Translations under genes and position numbers: made by a program
Notes under the pieces: model-generated
Seen by the model: the letters and a program-made list of their open reading frames with translations, nothing else
The model's database searches: none
Told to the model about the DNA's origin: nothing
Assembly: GCA_051294375.1 (NCBI GenBank)
Contig: CM119266.1
Location: 11,415,113 to 11,479,112, forward strand
Source: Paraspadella gotoi
Taxonomy: Eukaryota; Chaetognatha
Reading direction: 5' to 3'
DNA length: 64,000 nt
In this document: in pieces, positions 13,101 through 32,033 of the stretch
Layout: every line of letters starts with the position of its first letter
How positions within the stretch are numbered: position 1 is the stretch's first letter

Positions 13101-15140
13101 CCACAAGACTGATGACGGCCGACGGTCCAGAGCGCTTCGGCAAAAGTATATCAGCCTCGCAATTATTTCAGGGCGATAGTGGCGGTAAGAGTGACTTATG
13201 ATAGGAAAAGGTAAAACTGTGAATGCGCCTTACTTGATTCTGGTAGCAACCAGTACTTGTGTTCTATAACAATTAGTAAACAGCATTGAGTTCTCCTTTA
13301 CATAAAGAAAAATGCAGGTTCGACTTGGATGCTGTAAAATAGAAGAGATAGACAAACAACTAATTTTATTATTGGCTGCTCTTGATGATGATTATAAGTA
13401 AGCAGCTAACGATGTTATCGTGGCAAAATGTTTTATCTAATGGAAACCTTCTTCTCCCAACTCAAGATATAACCTTTAAATATGACACTTACGCGGATTC
13501 AAATTAAGGGAGATTCGAGATACTAGACAGGAATTGACGTCATAATTGGAACAGATCATTTTTTCCCTCTTTTCTCGCAGCTTGGATGGTGAAATTCCGC
13601 CGTGGAGCAAATTGATGCTGCACCATCGTCCTTTAAAACGCAAATGGGGTTGGGGCAGTTGCTGTCCTACGACAGGTACTGGACTTTGGATAATTTCTTA
13701 GGAAAATCTTAAGATGTGATTGCATAGATTGATAAATTTTCACTTTCCAAACAAGTGAATAATTTTTTCAGGCATGATTTTAACGATGAGCCCTATTTGA
13801 AAAAGGATGGTCTTTCTCAAAATGATAAAAACGTTTTAAAATGTTTAGAACGAATCAATTGAATTGTAAGATTGGCCAAATATAAGTTGAATTGCCATGG
13901 AACGCGGTCGGGAAGAGACTGGCAAAAAATTATTTAATTCCGGTTTCTAGCGCAAGAATGGCGCGCCAATCGACTACGACGTCTAACGTCCCAAAACTGG
14001 AGAAAAGATCCCGATCATGAAAGCTGTCTTTGACCAAAGATTGAAACTGGATTCAAAAGACGGTTCTGCAACAATAATTGAAGACCTGAAAAGGAAAATA
14101 TAGTGAAAATCCAATTTGACAAATGCCATTAATTTTTGTTGTCTAAAAGAACGAAAAGCAGAAAAAGTACGTGTCTGTCCATGAACGCTTAAAGGCGGAA
14201 TGTCGAAGGTGTCTCTTTAAATAATTCTCTTTTTGAGGCCTGACCGTCGCAAATAATTTAGGCACGCGTTGTTTTAACTAAGGTTTAGGGCAACATCCCA
14301 TTATTTTAATGCCGGATATAAAAGGATTTTATAAATCAGGTCCGTATCGAGCGAAAAGGGATAGAGGATGCACAAAGATTCTGGTTTTGGAAGATGATAA
14401 GAATGGATGAACTAATTATGTTAAGGATGAAATATTAATGTTTTTGGTACTTCCCCTTCAGGCGCGATCGCAAATCATGCTGTTCACATCCAACGTTAAA
14501 TACATAAGCCTTTATATGACGTTGAAACCATTACTTTAAAGCGTAATTTATATGTTGATGACTTGAACTAAAATCTTCTTTCATTCAGTCCCCGCAGCTA
14601 AGAGACTGTTCAGATCAAGTCGATCGAATCTTCTTGAAAAGGTGGAATTCCAACATCTTACTGCCAAATGGAAGACAAAATAATCGCGAATTGGCCGCTT
14701 ACACTCGCGCACTTCGGAGGCATGCGGATGCTGTGGTTGGGTAATGAAGAGTCGAATTATCTGACGAAATGAAAAGGTTGTGGATGCGAGGTGAAACTTT
14801 TACCGTCGTACCTTAGGCGTCGGTTATGATTTTTGGTTTGACTGATGGAATTTAAATTATCTACCAGGAAATTTAAAGGGGGGAAAAGAAATACAGACAA
14901 GGAGAACAGTTTTATCATTAACGGCGCGTCAATATATTTGACCACATTGGCTTTGCAGCACGCCATTTATCTTTGTTGCTGAAGCGTTTATTACAGACTT
15001 CCTGCATTTGGCTGATTACCGGTTTGGGACGACCCAAGATTTCCCGAAAGATGAATTCTGCCAGTCGTTTCCTTGATTGGAAAACCAGTCTCCCGCGTGC
15101 ATTAGAAAACGTTTCCGTAGCGCGATGGAGAGTTCCCTCC
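10161..15140 (+). mobile_element. Degenerate BEL/Pao-type LTR retrotransposon remnant
   Basis: Short peptide motifs appear in order on the plus strand in different frames, separated by stops and frameshifts. A zinc-knuckle-like C-R-F-V-x3-H...C lies near 12848-12890, with its second Cys replaced by Val. An aspartic-protease segment ECALLDSGSNQ is at 13221-13253. A template-region segment with AVFDQRLKLDSKDG is near 14020-14065, VRIERKGIEDAQRFWFW at 14340-14390, and the reverse-transcriptase box YVDDL at 14551-14565. This order and the LLDSGS and DAQRFxW signatures fit BEL/Pao Gag-Pol. A TATAAAA at 10392-10398 in an otherwise non-coding 5' stretch could mark an LTR promoter, but I could not pair two LTRs, and the integrase and both borders are not identified. 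It lies within the large TMEM63 intron and cannot encode a protein. Confidence 0.72.
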
Positions 15141-15780
15141 GGTTGACTTTTGTCCTCGAAAGACATTTACGAGTCCCGAATGAAAAGAGAGAACCGAAAA
15201 GAAATATTGATTAGTGTCTTTTCCCAATGGAATTCCTCTTTGGGGGAATTTCCTTTTCTTTCTCTTCCTCGGCCGGTTGGTATAAATTATCGCGCCCATA
15301 TTTTTTACCTCTGGCTCCACCTGTGGCTCCACTCTAAAAGTTGAGCTCACCACCAAACTTCCCCTTCCGGTTGCCAAATCTACTGTCTTCTACTATTCTT
15401 AACCCCGACCAATACTTATCATTAGATCAGAATCACATCTCTTTTAAACTCACCACACTCGCACGCACATACCCGAAAACCCACACAGACTTTCTTATAT
15501 CTCCGATCGTAATTCCCTTTTTATTCAAAATTATTCCAAAAATTATTCAAATTAATTTTCAGATGGGTTTTAATATCTTTCGTCGGTACTCGGGTAGTGA
15601 AACTTTTTTTTTTTTTTCACTTCGCCCGACCTCGAATCGTTTCCGTGCTCCGACGCGAGTAACGCCGACTCCTTAATTACGTCGTTACGCGACTCGCGTA
15701 CGCGCGGAATTCAAGAGGTTTTCATTTTTTCCGTACATGCTAAAATTGCTCGTTAAAACGAGAACAGGGGTTGCTAGAGA
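15141..15780. other. Intronic sequence, nothing recognised
   Basis: Mixed sequence downstream of the retroelement relic; the right border of that relic is not defined and part of this may belong to it. No exon, RNA gene or terminal repeat seen. Confidence 0.4.
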
Positions 15781-15781
15781 G

Positions 15782-15814
<33 letters not shown>

Positions 15815-16020
15815 NNNNNNNNNNNNNNNNNNNNNNNNNNNNNNCAATGGGTTGCTATGAGTAGGAAGATACGAATAGATAGATAGATAGATAGATAGAT
15901 TAGAAGAGACAGAGAGCAGAGAAGAGAGAGAGAGCAGAGAGAGAGAGGAGGAGAGAGAGAGAGGAAGAGAGAGTGAAGAGCAGAGAGAAAGAGAGAGAGA
16001 GAAAGAGAGAGAGAGAGAGT
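15781..16020. repeat. (GATA)n and (GA)n simple repeats around a gap
   Basis: GATA tetranucleotide repeats at 15784-15814 and about 15871-15900 flank a 30-N gap (15815-15844) and 26 bases of unique sequence; impure GA repeats follow to about 16018. Confidence 0.95.
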
Positions 16021-18074
16021 CCTTCTGTATTAAGTCCCAGTTAATTTTCTGAAACAACGCGAAACGAAAATTTATTCCCTCGTTAACAAAAATTTAAACG
16101 TAAGAGGAAGGCTCTTTCCTTGGCGCCTTAAGGCCAGGGATCACTCAACCTAAAATTGTAGAAATCTTAATTTACTATATCTTAATCATTTTCTCATATC
16201 TTGTAAGAGGTTTTCTATTGAAAAATAATCGAAAACTTTTAAAAATTTACATAAAATGTTCATAAAAATTTAAACAAAAACTTTTCTTCGGTAAAACTAG
16301 ATTTTCAAAAGAAAAATAATTTTTTATATGTAAGCTAAATTTCTACAACTAAATTTTTAACTTAAAACTGATTCTTTACAGTAAGCTCAATTTCTACTTC
16401 TTATATTTAATTCTTCCTTTGGTACAAGTACATACTTGGAGTTGTATCACTAATAAGTCTAAAATAAACTACTCTACACATCTTCCAGACGGGTTTTTAT
16501 ACTTTTATGAGTTTTATGACTTAAAAAACTTATCGAATTTATTTCAATTTGACTCTTTACTTTATGTAGATGTTTAATGAGTTTAATGAGTACAGAATTT
16601 GACTTTCTTGACGAAGTAAAGTTAAAAACGAAGAGTTGCAGCTCAAACCGTTGGACTCTTCTTGAAGAAAAAAATATCTTGGGCAAGAAAAGAAAGGTGG
16701 GGGAGATTCTATGAGCGCGTTTTTGAAAAAATGTTTTTCGTTTCAAAGATATCAAGGAATTAATCCCAAAAATTGATTAAAATAATCAAATTTTATATGA
16801 AGGAAGGCAAATTTTGAAAGTATCTTTTCATAGAATTGGAGTTCGTGACCTAAAGGTAATTCATGCCAAATTTAATGAGAAACCGCCTTACTGTTTGGGC
16901 TGCAACTCTTCAAATAGGTTTCTTTTATTTTATATAGTACAAAAAAAATCGAAAAAACGATGACGCCTTTGAAAAAATAGTAAAGTGAATACATTTTCGA
17001 AATCGTCAGGAGCTCTCCTTTCGAAATCCGAGCTCGGTTTTAGCCTAATTATAATTTGAATTGTGGTAGGAAAGCGGTTAATAGATATTTATGGTTTGCG
17101 GTTACGAAAAAAAATGGCTAAAAGAAAGAAGGTGAATCTATTTATCTAGTATCTTCACATCTTCAGATTTAACTCGAAACTCAATATCCATATTTCAATC
17201 TTTCGATTTCTTTTTCGGTCTTCATGAATCCCCGTAAAGTCTCCATTTATCCCGTAATCTCCCGATAAAAAAAAAAATAACAACGGAGCAATCGCCAATT
17301 TTCTTCGCGCTCGAAGAGCAACTTGACCGATTTCCACTTCCTTTTTCACCCTTCATTCTCCTATTACCACTCCTGCTTCTTGACACTTTACTCACCCCCT
17401 CTTCTCTTTCCCGCCACAATCGACAGGATCGTTAATTTACGAAGATCATAAAACTAAGCGGAGGCGAAGTTTCTCGTTTGAGATCAGATTTGAAACAAAT
17501 CTAGTTTTATTCCACATCTCGACGACTTAATTTCGTTATATATTGAGATCTCGCGAGAGAAAACGAGACAACTTCCTTAATTCGATATCGAAATAAAAGA
17601 CAATAATGTTTTCACGTTAGGAAATTTGATTGCATAAATTTGTATGTTTTTTCATCACATCTCATTGCATTTGGAAATTTTTTTAATAAAATCAATCTTA
17701 TTTACAGAATTTAATTTTAGAAGCAAGCATCACGATTACAAACCATACCATATAAGCTAATTATAGTAGGTTTCCTCCTTTAGAGAAATGTGCCCTCCTC
17801 TTGGAATACTCAAGAAAAAGAAACAATGACTTCGCCCATGACCGAGTTCATTGATACGCCACTTTTTCTCTCCCTATCTCCTCTCTCTCTCTTCTTCTCT
17901 CTCCTCGTCTACTCTCTCTCTCTTCGTCTCATTCTTACTCTCTCCTCCTTCTCGTCTCGGACCAGCGTCTCGCTCTGCTTCTCTCCTCTCATTCTCTCTC
18001 TCCATTCTCTCTCTCTCTCGTCTCTCCTCTCTCTGCCGCGAATCAATTATATCCAAATCATTTTTATATGCAGC
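16021..18074. other. AT-rich intronic sequence of the TMEM63 gene
   Basis: Long AT-rich stretch with no exon on either strand; it ends in a CT-rich tract (17868-18035) a few tens of bases past the 3' end of the exon 18287-18075. Confidence 0.55.
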
Positions 18075-25427
<7,353 letters not shown>

Positions 25428-28150
25428 GATCGACTTTCCAGGGGGGACATACGCCTTCACCGAATTTTCCGCCAGCGTTTTGCTTCCAACTTCAACGAGA
25501 ATCCTCCCTCTCCTCTTCCTCCTCCTCCTCCCCCATCTACTCTTCGCCCGGCCCACCGGGCCCACTTCCGCTCAAATCTCCGTCGCCACCGGCTGTCGAG
25601 ACGAGAACGGGTCAACTTTGTGCCCCTCCAGTCTCGCCCCTTCCACCCCCTCATCCACCGACCCTTCGACATCCCCCGTGGAGAGCGTCACCATTATGGT
25701 GACTTGTTTTGGTTACCTCGGAAAAGTGTCTTTCACCGACGTCAGGCTCGTTCCTTTGTACGGTGAGTGCGTCGAGTTATTGGGAGATTTTTTTTTCCTC
25801 TCCTCTCTTTCCTCTCGTTTGTTCGAAAATTCAAAATGGCGGAAAGGTTGGCGCCGCGAGAGGGAGACGTCTGCGCCGTGACAAGGGAGACGCGCTATTA
25901 GGGCGGGGTTCTAGGCCCTGCGGGGTGAGCGGGCTGAAGGAAAGACATACGTACATATGAGGTTTTCTGCGACTATTGTAAATATAAAAAAAGAGATGTA
26001 TAAATTAGGATATTTATTATAAATATTTATTTAAATAAAACGTAAAATTTGGAAATCAGAAAATTAGTCAATTAGGAGGAAACACCTCAAGCAAACACCA
26101 TATTTATAAAACTATAAATATATATAAAAACAATCGACATAACAAACCCCAGTGACTGATAGATTTTATACCAGAGTAATATAACGCTGAAACAAAAATT
26201 TGACAATGACATTATCCAGCGCCACTTCGATGTACGTTTTTTCTGATATTTTATCACATTATCATAATATTTTGTCCTATTTTTGTCATTATCATCTTAT
26301 CACAGACGCTTCGACGACGCGACCAGCAACGAGAGAAGAGACGTTGGTGCCATGTCCCCAGCCCGATTCCTTTTCAACCTCCCCTTCCACCTCTTCCTCC
26401 GACAACAACAACAACAACGACGACGACGACGAGCTACCGCTGCGGCCGACCCGTTCGTCTTCGATCAGCGACGAAATCGCCGTAGAAAGCGACGAATCGG
26501 CGGCGAATAACCGCACCCTCCCTTGCCCTAATCTATCGTCCGCCTCCTCCTCCTCCTCCTCCTCCTCCTCCTCTTCGTCTTCCTCTTCCCAGACCGAGTG
26601 GTCCTCCAACAAATTTAATGTCGAACATATTTTATCCGCCTTCGAGCCGACTCCGAGTGAAAAGGTAAGGAGAGGGGGGAAAGGGAGGAACAGGTGGAGA
26701 AAAAAGAAAAGAAAAAAAGAACAGGGAAACTGATGATTAGAAAGGAATGAAAGAAATAAAGAAATTTAAAGCGAAAGAAAGAGGGAAAGAAAGAAAGAAA
26801 GAAAGATGAAGAATGAAGATGAAAGAATGAAAAAAAGAATGAAAAAATGAAAGAAAGAAGAAAGAAAGAAAGAAAAAGAAAGAGAAAGAAGAAAGAAAGA
26901 AAGAAGAAAGAGAAGAAAGAAAGAAAGAAGAAAGAAAGAAAAGAAAAGAAAGAAAGAAAGAAAGAATGAAATAAAGAAAGAAGAATGAGAGCGGATTAGC
27001 GGAAAGAGAGAGAGAGAGAGTCGAAACATCTGCGACCGACAGATTAAGAATTCCAGTAAATCTTCATAGATGCATAAAAAAAAAAAAAAGCTCAACGCTT
27101 CCGATGGGTTCGTTAATTCTCTCCGCCATTTTTTTTTATCTCCATGGCGACGAAAACGGTTTCCAGACGCCAACGAGGCTCTAACTATAGCCGTCGGTTG
27201 ATTATTGATTCGTTTTAATTCGTCGATAAACGCTAATTAACCGGGGGGGGGTGGGTGAGGCGCGTTTAAAACGGCGTGGATTAGTCGTCTCCGTGCCTCG
27301 TCGGATATCATAGCCTTAAGTCTCTTTATTCTTCATAAATTCAACTTTTAACTAACTAAAACACGAAATGACATCGCTCCAAAGTGTAAAAAGACTCGAA
27401 ATAAAAGGAAAAGTATAAAAAAAGAGAGAAAAAAAGGAGGCGGAGAAAAGGAAAATGAAAAGTGGCATAAAAAGATAAGAAGTCGTTGAAGAGAGAGAGA
27501 AAAAAAATGGCGTCACAGCGGGAAGGAGATTTTCTTTGGCAGCGACGCGAAGAAGAAGAAAAGGGAATTTCTTGGAGGAAAGCGAAGCTGAAATAAAACT
27601 ACCGAAAAAAAAGAAAAGGGATGAATAGACTACTATGCTTGTTTAAACATTTTGTAAATAAACATAATTGGGAAAGAAAAGAATAGAAAAGAAAAGGGAA
27701 AAGAAAAGAAAAGAAAAGAAAAGAAAAGAAAAGAAAAGAAAAGAAAAGAAAAGAAAAGAAAAGAAAAGAAAAGAAAAGAAAAGAAAAGAAGGGAAAAAAA
27801 GCAAGTATTTTAATTTAATCCTTTTAGTTTTAGCGTGCTTATAATTTTCATCAAACGATTGGATTAAATCGTTCCTTCCAAACCTCAGTTCCCCAATGAA
27901 AGCTCATTTTCTTTCAACTCCCACCCCATCACTCCATCCTCCCCACCCTCCCCTTTCCCCAGCCTTCGGTGACCCTAGTGACCCAAGCCTCCCTCGACCG
28001 GTTGTCCGTCCTCGAACGCAGCCTCAGCTCCTGGCGCGGCCCCGTCTCCATCGCCGTCTTTATCCCCGCGCGGGGACGCAGCGGCAGCGGCGGCGTCGGC
28101 GGCGTTGGCAGCGGCGCAGCAGCAGCGGGGGAGGCGGCCGAGTGGCAAAG
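25428..28150 (+). CDS. GT49 glycosyltransferase (B4GAT1/LARGE-like), 5' exons
   Basis: Three exons, 25428-25762, 26306-26664 and 27963-28150, with GT-AG borders and matching phases. The first carries a hydrophobic segment (ILPLLFLLLLPHLLFA) suited to a signal anchor, followed by a Ser/Thr/Pro-rich stem with a Cys-containing part (ATGCRDENGSTLCPSS). The second is a low-complexity stem (Asn5-Asp4 run, long Ser run) ending in FNVEHILSAFEPTPSEK. The third begins PSVTLVTQASLDRLSVLERS and continues SSWRGPVSIAVFIPARG, the classic start of the GT49 catalytic domain. Family members sit in the Golgi as type II proteins and transfer glucuronic acid (B4GAT1, or LARGE second domain) to glycans such as matriglycan. 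The start codon lies in an unidentified upstream exon. The link to the duplicated exons downstream is in phase (WQR then YYIRKKLAHL). Confidence 0.88.
26400..26595 (+). repeat. Coding trinucleotide runs in the GT49 stem exon
   Basis: (AAC)5 and (GAC)n at 26403-26431 code Asn and Asp runs; (TCC)n at about 26541-26590 codes a Ser run. These length-variable repeats lie in the stem, outside the catalytic domain. Confidence 0.85.
26730..27010. repeat. (GAAA)n purine-rich repeat
   Basis: Impure GAAA/GAAAGAAG repeats over about 280 bases within a GT49 intron. Confidence 0.9.
27665..27795. repeat. (AAAAG)n pentanucleotide repeat
   Basis: About 25 units of AAAAG in a GT49 intron, nearly perfect between about 27695 and 27788. 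Confidence 0.95.
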
Positions 28151-28288
28151 GTAATCTTCAATTATTCCTTCTTTTTTTTTTTCATCCTCCGGTTGTTTGT
28201 TTTCCCAGGGGGATTTTCTTTGCGGTCCCCAAAGCGGTTGGCCGGTGCGGGTCCCCGCTGCGGTCCCCGGCAAATAGAACTTCGCGAC

Positions 28289-28398
28289 GCCGAAGCGGTA
28301 CCGATACGATGCCGAAACATTGCCGATGCGATGCCGAAACATTGCCGATGTAAAGCCGTAACAGAGCCTTTACAATTCCGAAACAGTACCGGTGCAAA
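28289..28398. repeat. 22-bp minisatellite, five units
   Basis: Five head-to-tail 22-base units at 28289, 28311, 28333, 28355 and 28377. Units 2 and 3 are GCCGAAACATTGCCGATG plus CGAT or TAAA; units 1, 4 and 5 diverge but keep the register exactly. It lies in the GT49 intron 140 bases after exon 27963-28150. Confidence 0.85.
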
Positions 28399-29175
28399 GC
28401 TGAAAAAAATCCCTTGTCGGCGAGTCCGACCATTTATTGTCGGATTCGTACGCGTCAGAGGAAAAAAATCGAGATTGGATTTGATGTAGAAATTGGATGT
28501 GAGTTGTTGGTCGTTGGTCTCGTGAATGTGATTGAGTGAGAATTCTGGTTCACGTATAAGGAAAAAAAGTTATAAGATAAAAATGAAGATAGGAACACAA
28601 TATAAGTTATTAAGGTTATTAAAATTAAATATTGTAAAGGATAGAAAAATATTTTTTTTAAAGAATTCAACGCATTTTTCTTTTCTTGGAACAAAATTAA
28701 AAAGATTTTGTGCCCTCGAAATCCGATAAAGAAGGAAGGAGGCGAAAGAAAAAGAAAAAAAGTTTTTCTTTTTCCCCTTCTTTCCTTCATTTCTTTTTAC
28801 TGTAACCAAATTGAAGCGGTTAGAGCCAAATGAGAAATTCTCGTATCAGTTCGACATAGCGAAATCATAGCAAAATTGCGTCTCTTGACCGGATCAGTGA
28901 TCAACGACCACGAAGACGACGACGATGACAACGAAGACCATAACGATGATATCTGATGCGTCAAAACGATAAAGTTCTATAAAGAATGAATCGACTCCAA
29001 AGCCGATATATAACAATGATAAACAAGAACGAGTTCGACGACCGCAATTTTCAGATGATGACGATGAAACAACGGGAAGGACCAATGATATAAAAAGATG
29101 CCCTTCTGGTTGGAATGAAAAGAGATGCGGACNNNNNNNNNNNNNNNNNNNNNNNNNCTTCTCTCTTCTCTCTCT

Positions 29176-29217
<42 letters not shown>

Positions 29218-29451
29218 CTCTTCCTCTCTCCTTCTCACTTTTTCTCCTTCCTCCCTATTCCTTTCAATAAATGACGACATCAACTGTAATTCAGTGTCGT
29301 CCACGGTCTCGGTCCTCCATTTCAAACACACCCCACGCCCCTTACAACGGCCACTCACTTCCTGCCTTCAGCTCGTCTTCTCTGCGGCACCGCCCCTCAT
29401 CTTCCCCCCTCTGCCCCCCCACCAGTCTCCCTCAATCCTTCCGCCTGTCGC

Positions 29452-30800
29452 TCCCCTTAATCCTGAGAGGCTCAAGGATTTTTTTACGCTCCACGGGATC
29501 GCGTTCTCTGGACGGAGAAAAAATATATGGACGGAAGATTTGTTTGGTTTGGTTTCCTTCCATTTATTTTTTAAATGCGTCGACGCATCTCTGTTAACGT
29601 TTGATTTTTTTTTTTTCAATTTACAAATTTTTCGTCGGTTTTGGGATCATTAGTCGTTAGAAACTGACTCGCTACTATTTCGGTTGTATTTAGGTTTGGT
29701 CAGATCGGGGGGGTTTAAACGGAAAGAATGATTATAATTGACTTTTTTATGCCCCTTCACTTTTAAATTAAAAATTTTTTTGCCCAATTGCTGTTTTTAA
29801 TGGTTACGAAAATATTTAAATGTCGTAAAGTTACTCATTTTCAACCTCAACTCCATCTTCCTCCATCAATCCGCCCGCAGGTAATACAATCCGCAAGAAG
29901 CTGGCCCACCTGATGACGAAGCGATTCGAGCGGCCGTGTCGCCGTCTTCGCCTCCGAACCCAGAGAGTCGATACCCGATCACTTTTCTTCGCAATTGGCC
30001 GTCGAGTAAGAAAGGAATTGGGGAAAGGGCGATTGGGGATAGGGAATCAGGTTTGGGCAATGGAGTAATTGGGCTCGAGATTATCAATTTCATGGGTCTG
30101 AGCTTTGGGGTTTGGGTATGTTGATTGTAGACCAAGGGTAATGGTGCAGTACGAAGGAATTCGGGAATTTGAGAAGTCCTTGGCTTTTATTTTCTTTTTA
30201 GGGCGAAGTTCTTCCCGACAATTTCTTTCTCTTTATTACTTGATTCAAAATAAGATGTTCTCTCGCTAATTTAGTTATTTTAAAATTATAGTTTAAAAAG
30301 AATAATATAATATTTAAAGAAATTTGATATATATTTTTAAAAATTTTTATCTGCGATTACCTCTTCCCCTATTTCGTCTCTTTTCAAATCACATCTTTCT
30401 CCTCTTTTCTTCCTTCTTTCTTCATTTCCTCCCCCCCTCCCTCCCTTCTCCTCCCTCTCCCTCTCTCCACCACCACCCCCTCCACCAAAAACCACAGCGC
30501 GGCCAAGTCCGACTTCGTCCTCCTCCTCGACGCCGACTTCGCTCCGTCGCCGGATTTCGAATCGGCGCTCAACGACGTCATTTCCGGAATTCCGGCGCCG
30601 CGACTCAACGCGACGGCGATCGTCGTTCCGGCGTTTGAGTTTCGTCGACGCCGAGCAGAGCGGCGCCGAGACGCAGGTGCGGCCGGGGGGAAAAGGGGAG
30701 GGGGGAAAAGAGGGAGAGGGTGGGATGGGGTAAGTCTCTGGGGGGGGATTGAAACGCGGCCAAGGAGGTGCTGGGGGAAGTGGAGAAATCTCAGTCGTCG
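29452..30800 (+). pseudogene. Duplicated block, copy 1: GT49 exons 29881-30005 and 30498-30676
   Basis: Near-identical to 32034-33382 (copy 2) with many single-base differences. Exon 29881-30005 should read RYYIRKKLAHLMTKR but carries several indels relative to copy 2 and loses frame. Exon 30498-30676 is the better version: AAKSDFVLLLDADFAPSPDF with the DAD metal-binding motif (30529-30537) of GT49, then ESALNDVISGIPAPRLNATA and VVPAFEF. Neither copy is fully open, but between them they supply the complete domain segment. I treat this copy as a partial duplicate, whether from assembly or real. Confidence 0.7.
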
Positions 30801-30836
30801 AAAAACAAGTTTGAGCAAACAATGTCGGATCTGCCT

Positions 30837-30955
30837 ACGATAATTAATTAATTAATTGATTAATTAATTAATTAATAGATTAATTAATTAATTAATTAAT
30901 AGATTAATTAATTAATAGATTAATTAATTAATTAATTAATAGATTAATTATAATT
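30837..30955. repeat. (TTAA)n/(ATTA)n tandem array
   Basis: TAATTAAT repeats broken at intervals by AGATTAAT units, giving a higher-order periodicity. It begins just after the end of duplicated block copy 1. Confidence 0.9.
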
Positions 30956-31352
30956 TATATTCAGCTTGTCATCATCGATGTCCTTAAAATTGAGTCAGGA
31001 CAGTTATTAAATGTTTTGTTTACATTTTATCAAAACAAACAAATATCCTCTATTATCGAGCCAGGCGGGCAAAGCCCGTCCTGTCTAGATTTTTTTTCGG
31101 TTTAGCTTTCGGTCTCGCTTTTTTGCAATCATGGCTTCTGAAAGTGTGATATCATAGGGAGTTGAATTTTCATATATGGCTTCTAATCATCAAGATCTTT
31201 AAAATTCTCATGTTTCATATCAATATTGGTATTTGTTTATGTTTATTTACAAAACAAAAACGTTTTAATTATATGTCGCTCTCTCTCTCTCTCTTTTTCT
31301 CCGTCACTGCTTCTTCTAAAACGAGTTCCGGCTCTGCAGCGTCTGTCCAGCT

Positions 31353-31393
<41 letters not shown>

Positions 31394-31439
31394 TTTACAA
31401 AAAAAATTTTTAGATATAATGTGGGTTCACTAATGTAAA

Positions 31440-31515
31440 AATGATGCCGCGAACAGGGCACGAACCCGGGTCCTTTGGGTAGAGAATAGCTCACGCTACG
31501 TGCGGCGCCATAAGT
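31440..31515 (-). repeat. tRNA-like SINE fragment
   Basis: On the minus strand there is an A-box-like TAGCGTGAGCTA and, 30 bases on, a B-box-like GGGTTCGTGCCC within a potential T arm. No sensible anticodon stem or full cloverleaf forms, so this is more likely a tRNA-derived SINE head or tRNA relic than a working tRNA. It lies between the two copies of the duplicated GT49 block. Confidence 0.45.
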
Positions 31516-31843
31516 ACTGCTGATTTTTTAACGAGTAAAGGGGCTGTAGAGCTTCTCTCTCTCTCTCTCTTTTAATTATTATATATCGCTCTTTCTCTTT
31601 CTCTTTTTCTCTGCAGCGGCTGTCTCTCTCTCTCTCTCTTTTTCTCTCTCTCTCTCTGTCTCTCTGTCTCTCTGTGTGTGTCTGTCCCTATCTGTCCGAT
31701 CTTTTGCGTGATCGTTTGTTTTTTTGAAAAATTCTGATTATTTTTTTCCTTCTAAAACTTTTTATTATTGCCATTTATTCCGCGCTTTTTTTCAATACAA
31801 ATCCCATATTTTTCATCCGAGATTTTCGTGGATTTATTCTCTT

Positions 31844-31844
<1 letters not shown>

Positions 31845-31927
<83 letters not shown>

Positions 31928-32033
31928 CTCTCTCCTCTCTCTCTCTCTCTCTTTCACTCATACACGCATTGTTTGTTTTATTGACTATCATCGCATCAAT
32001 GAATGACAATCATCGCATCAATGAATGACATCC
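31845..32033. repeat. CT-rich tract and tandem 22-mer
   Basis: CT microsatellite to about 31957, then two tandem copies of ATCATCGCATCAATGAATGACA at 31988-32030, ending where duplicated block copy 2 begins. Confidence 0.85.

Noticed and set aside
28289-28398. CRISPR-like array
   Set aside because: The 22-bp units are directly adjacent with no spacers, in an animal intron; it is a minisatellite.
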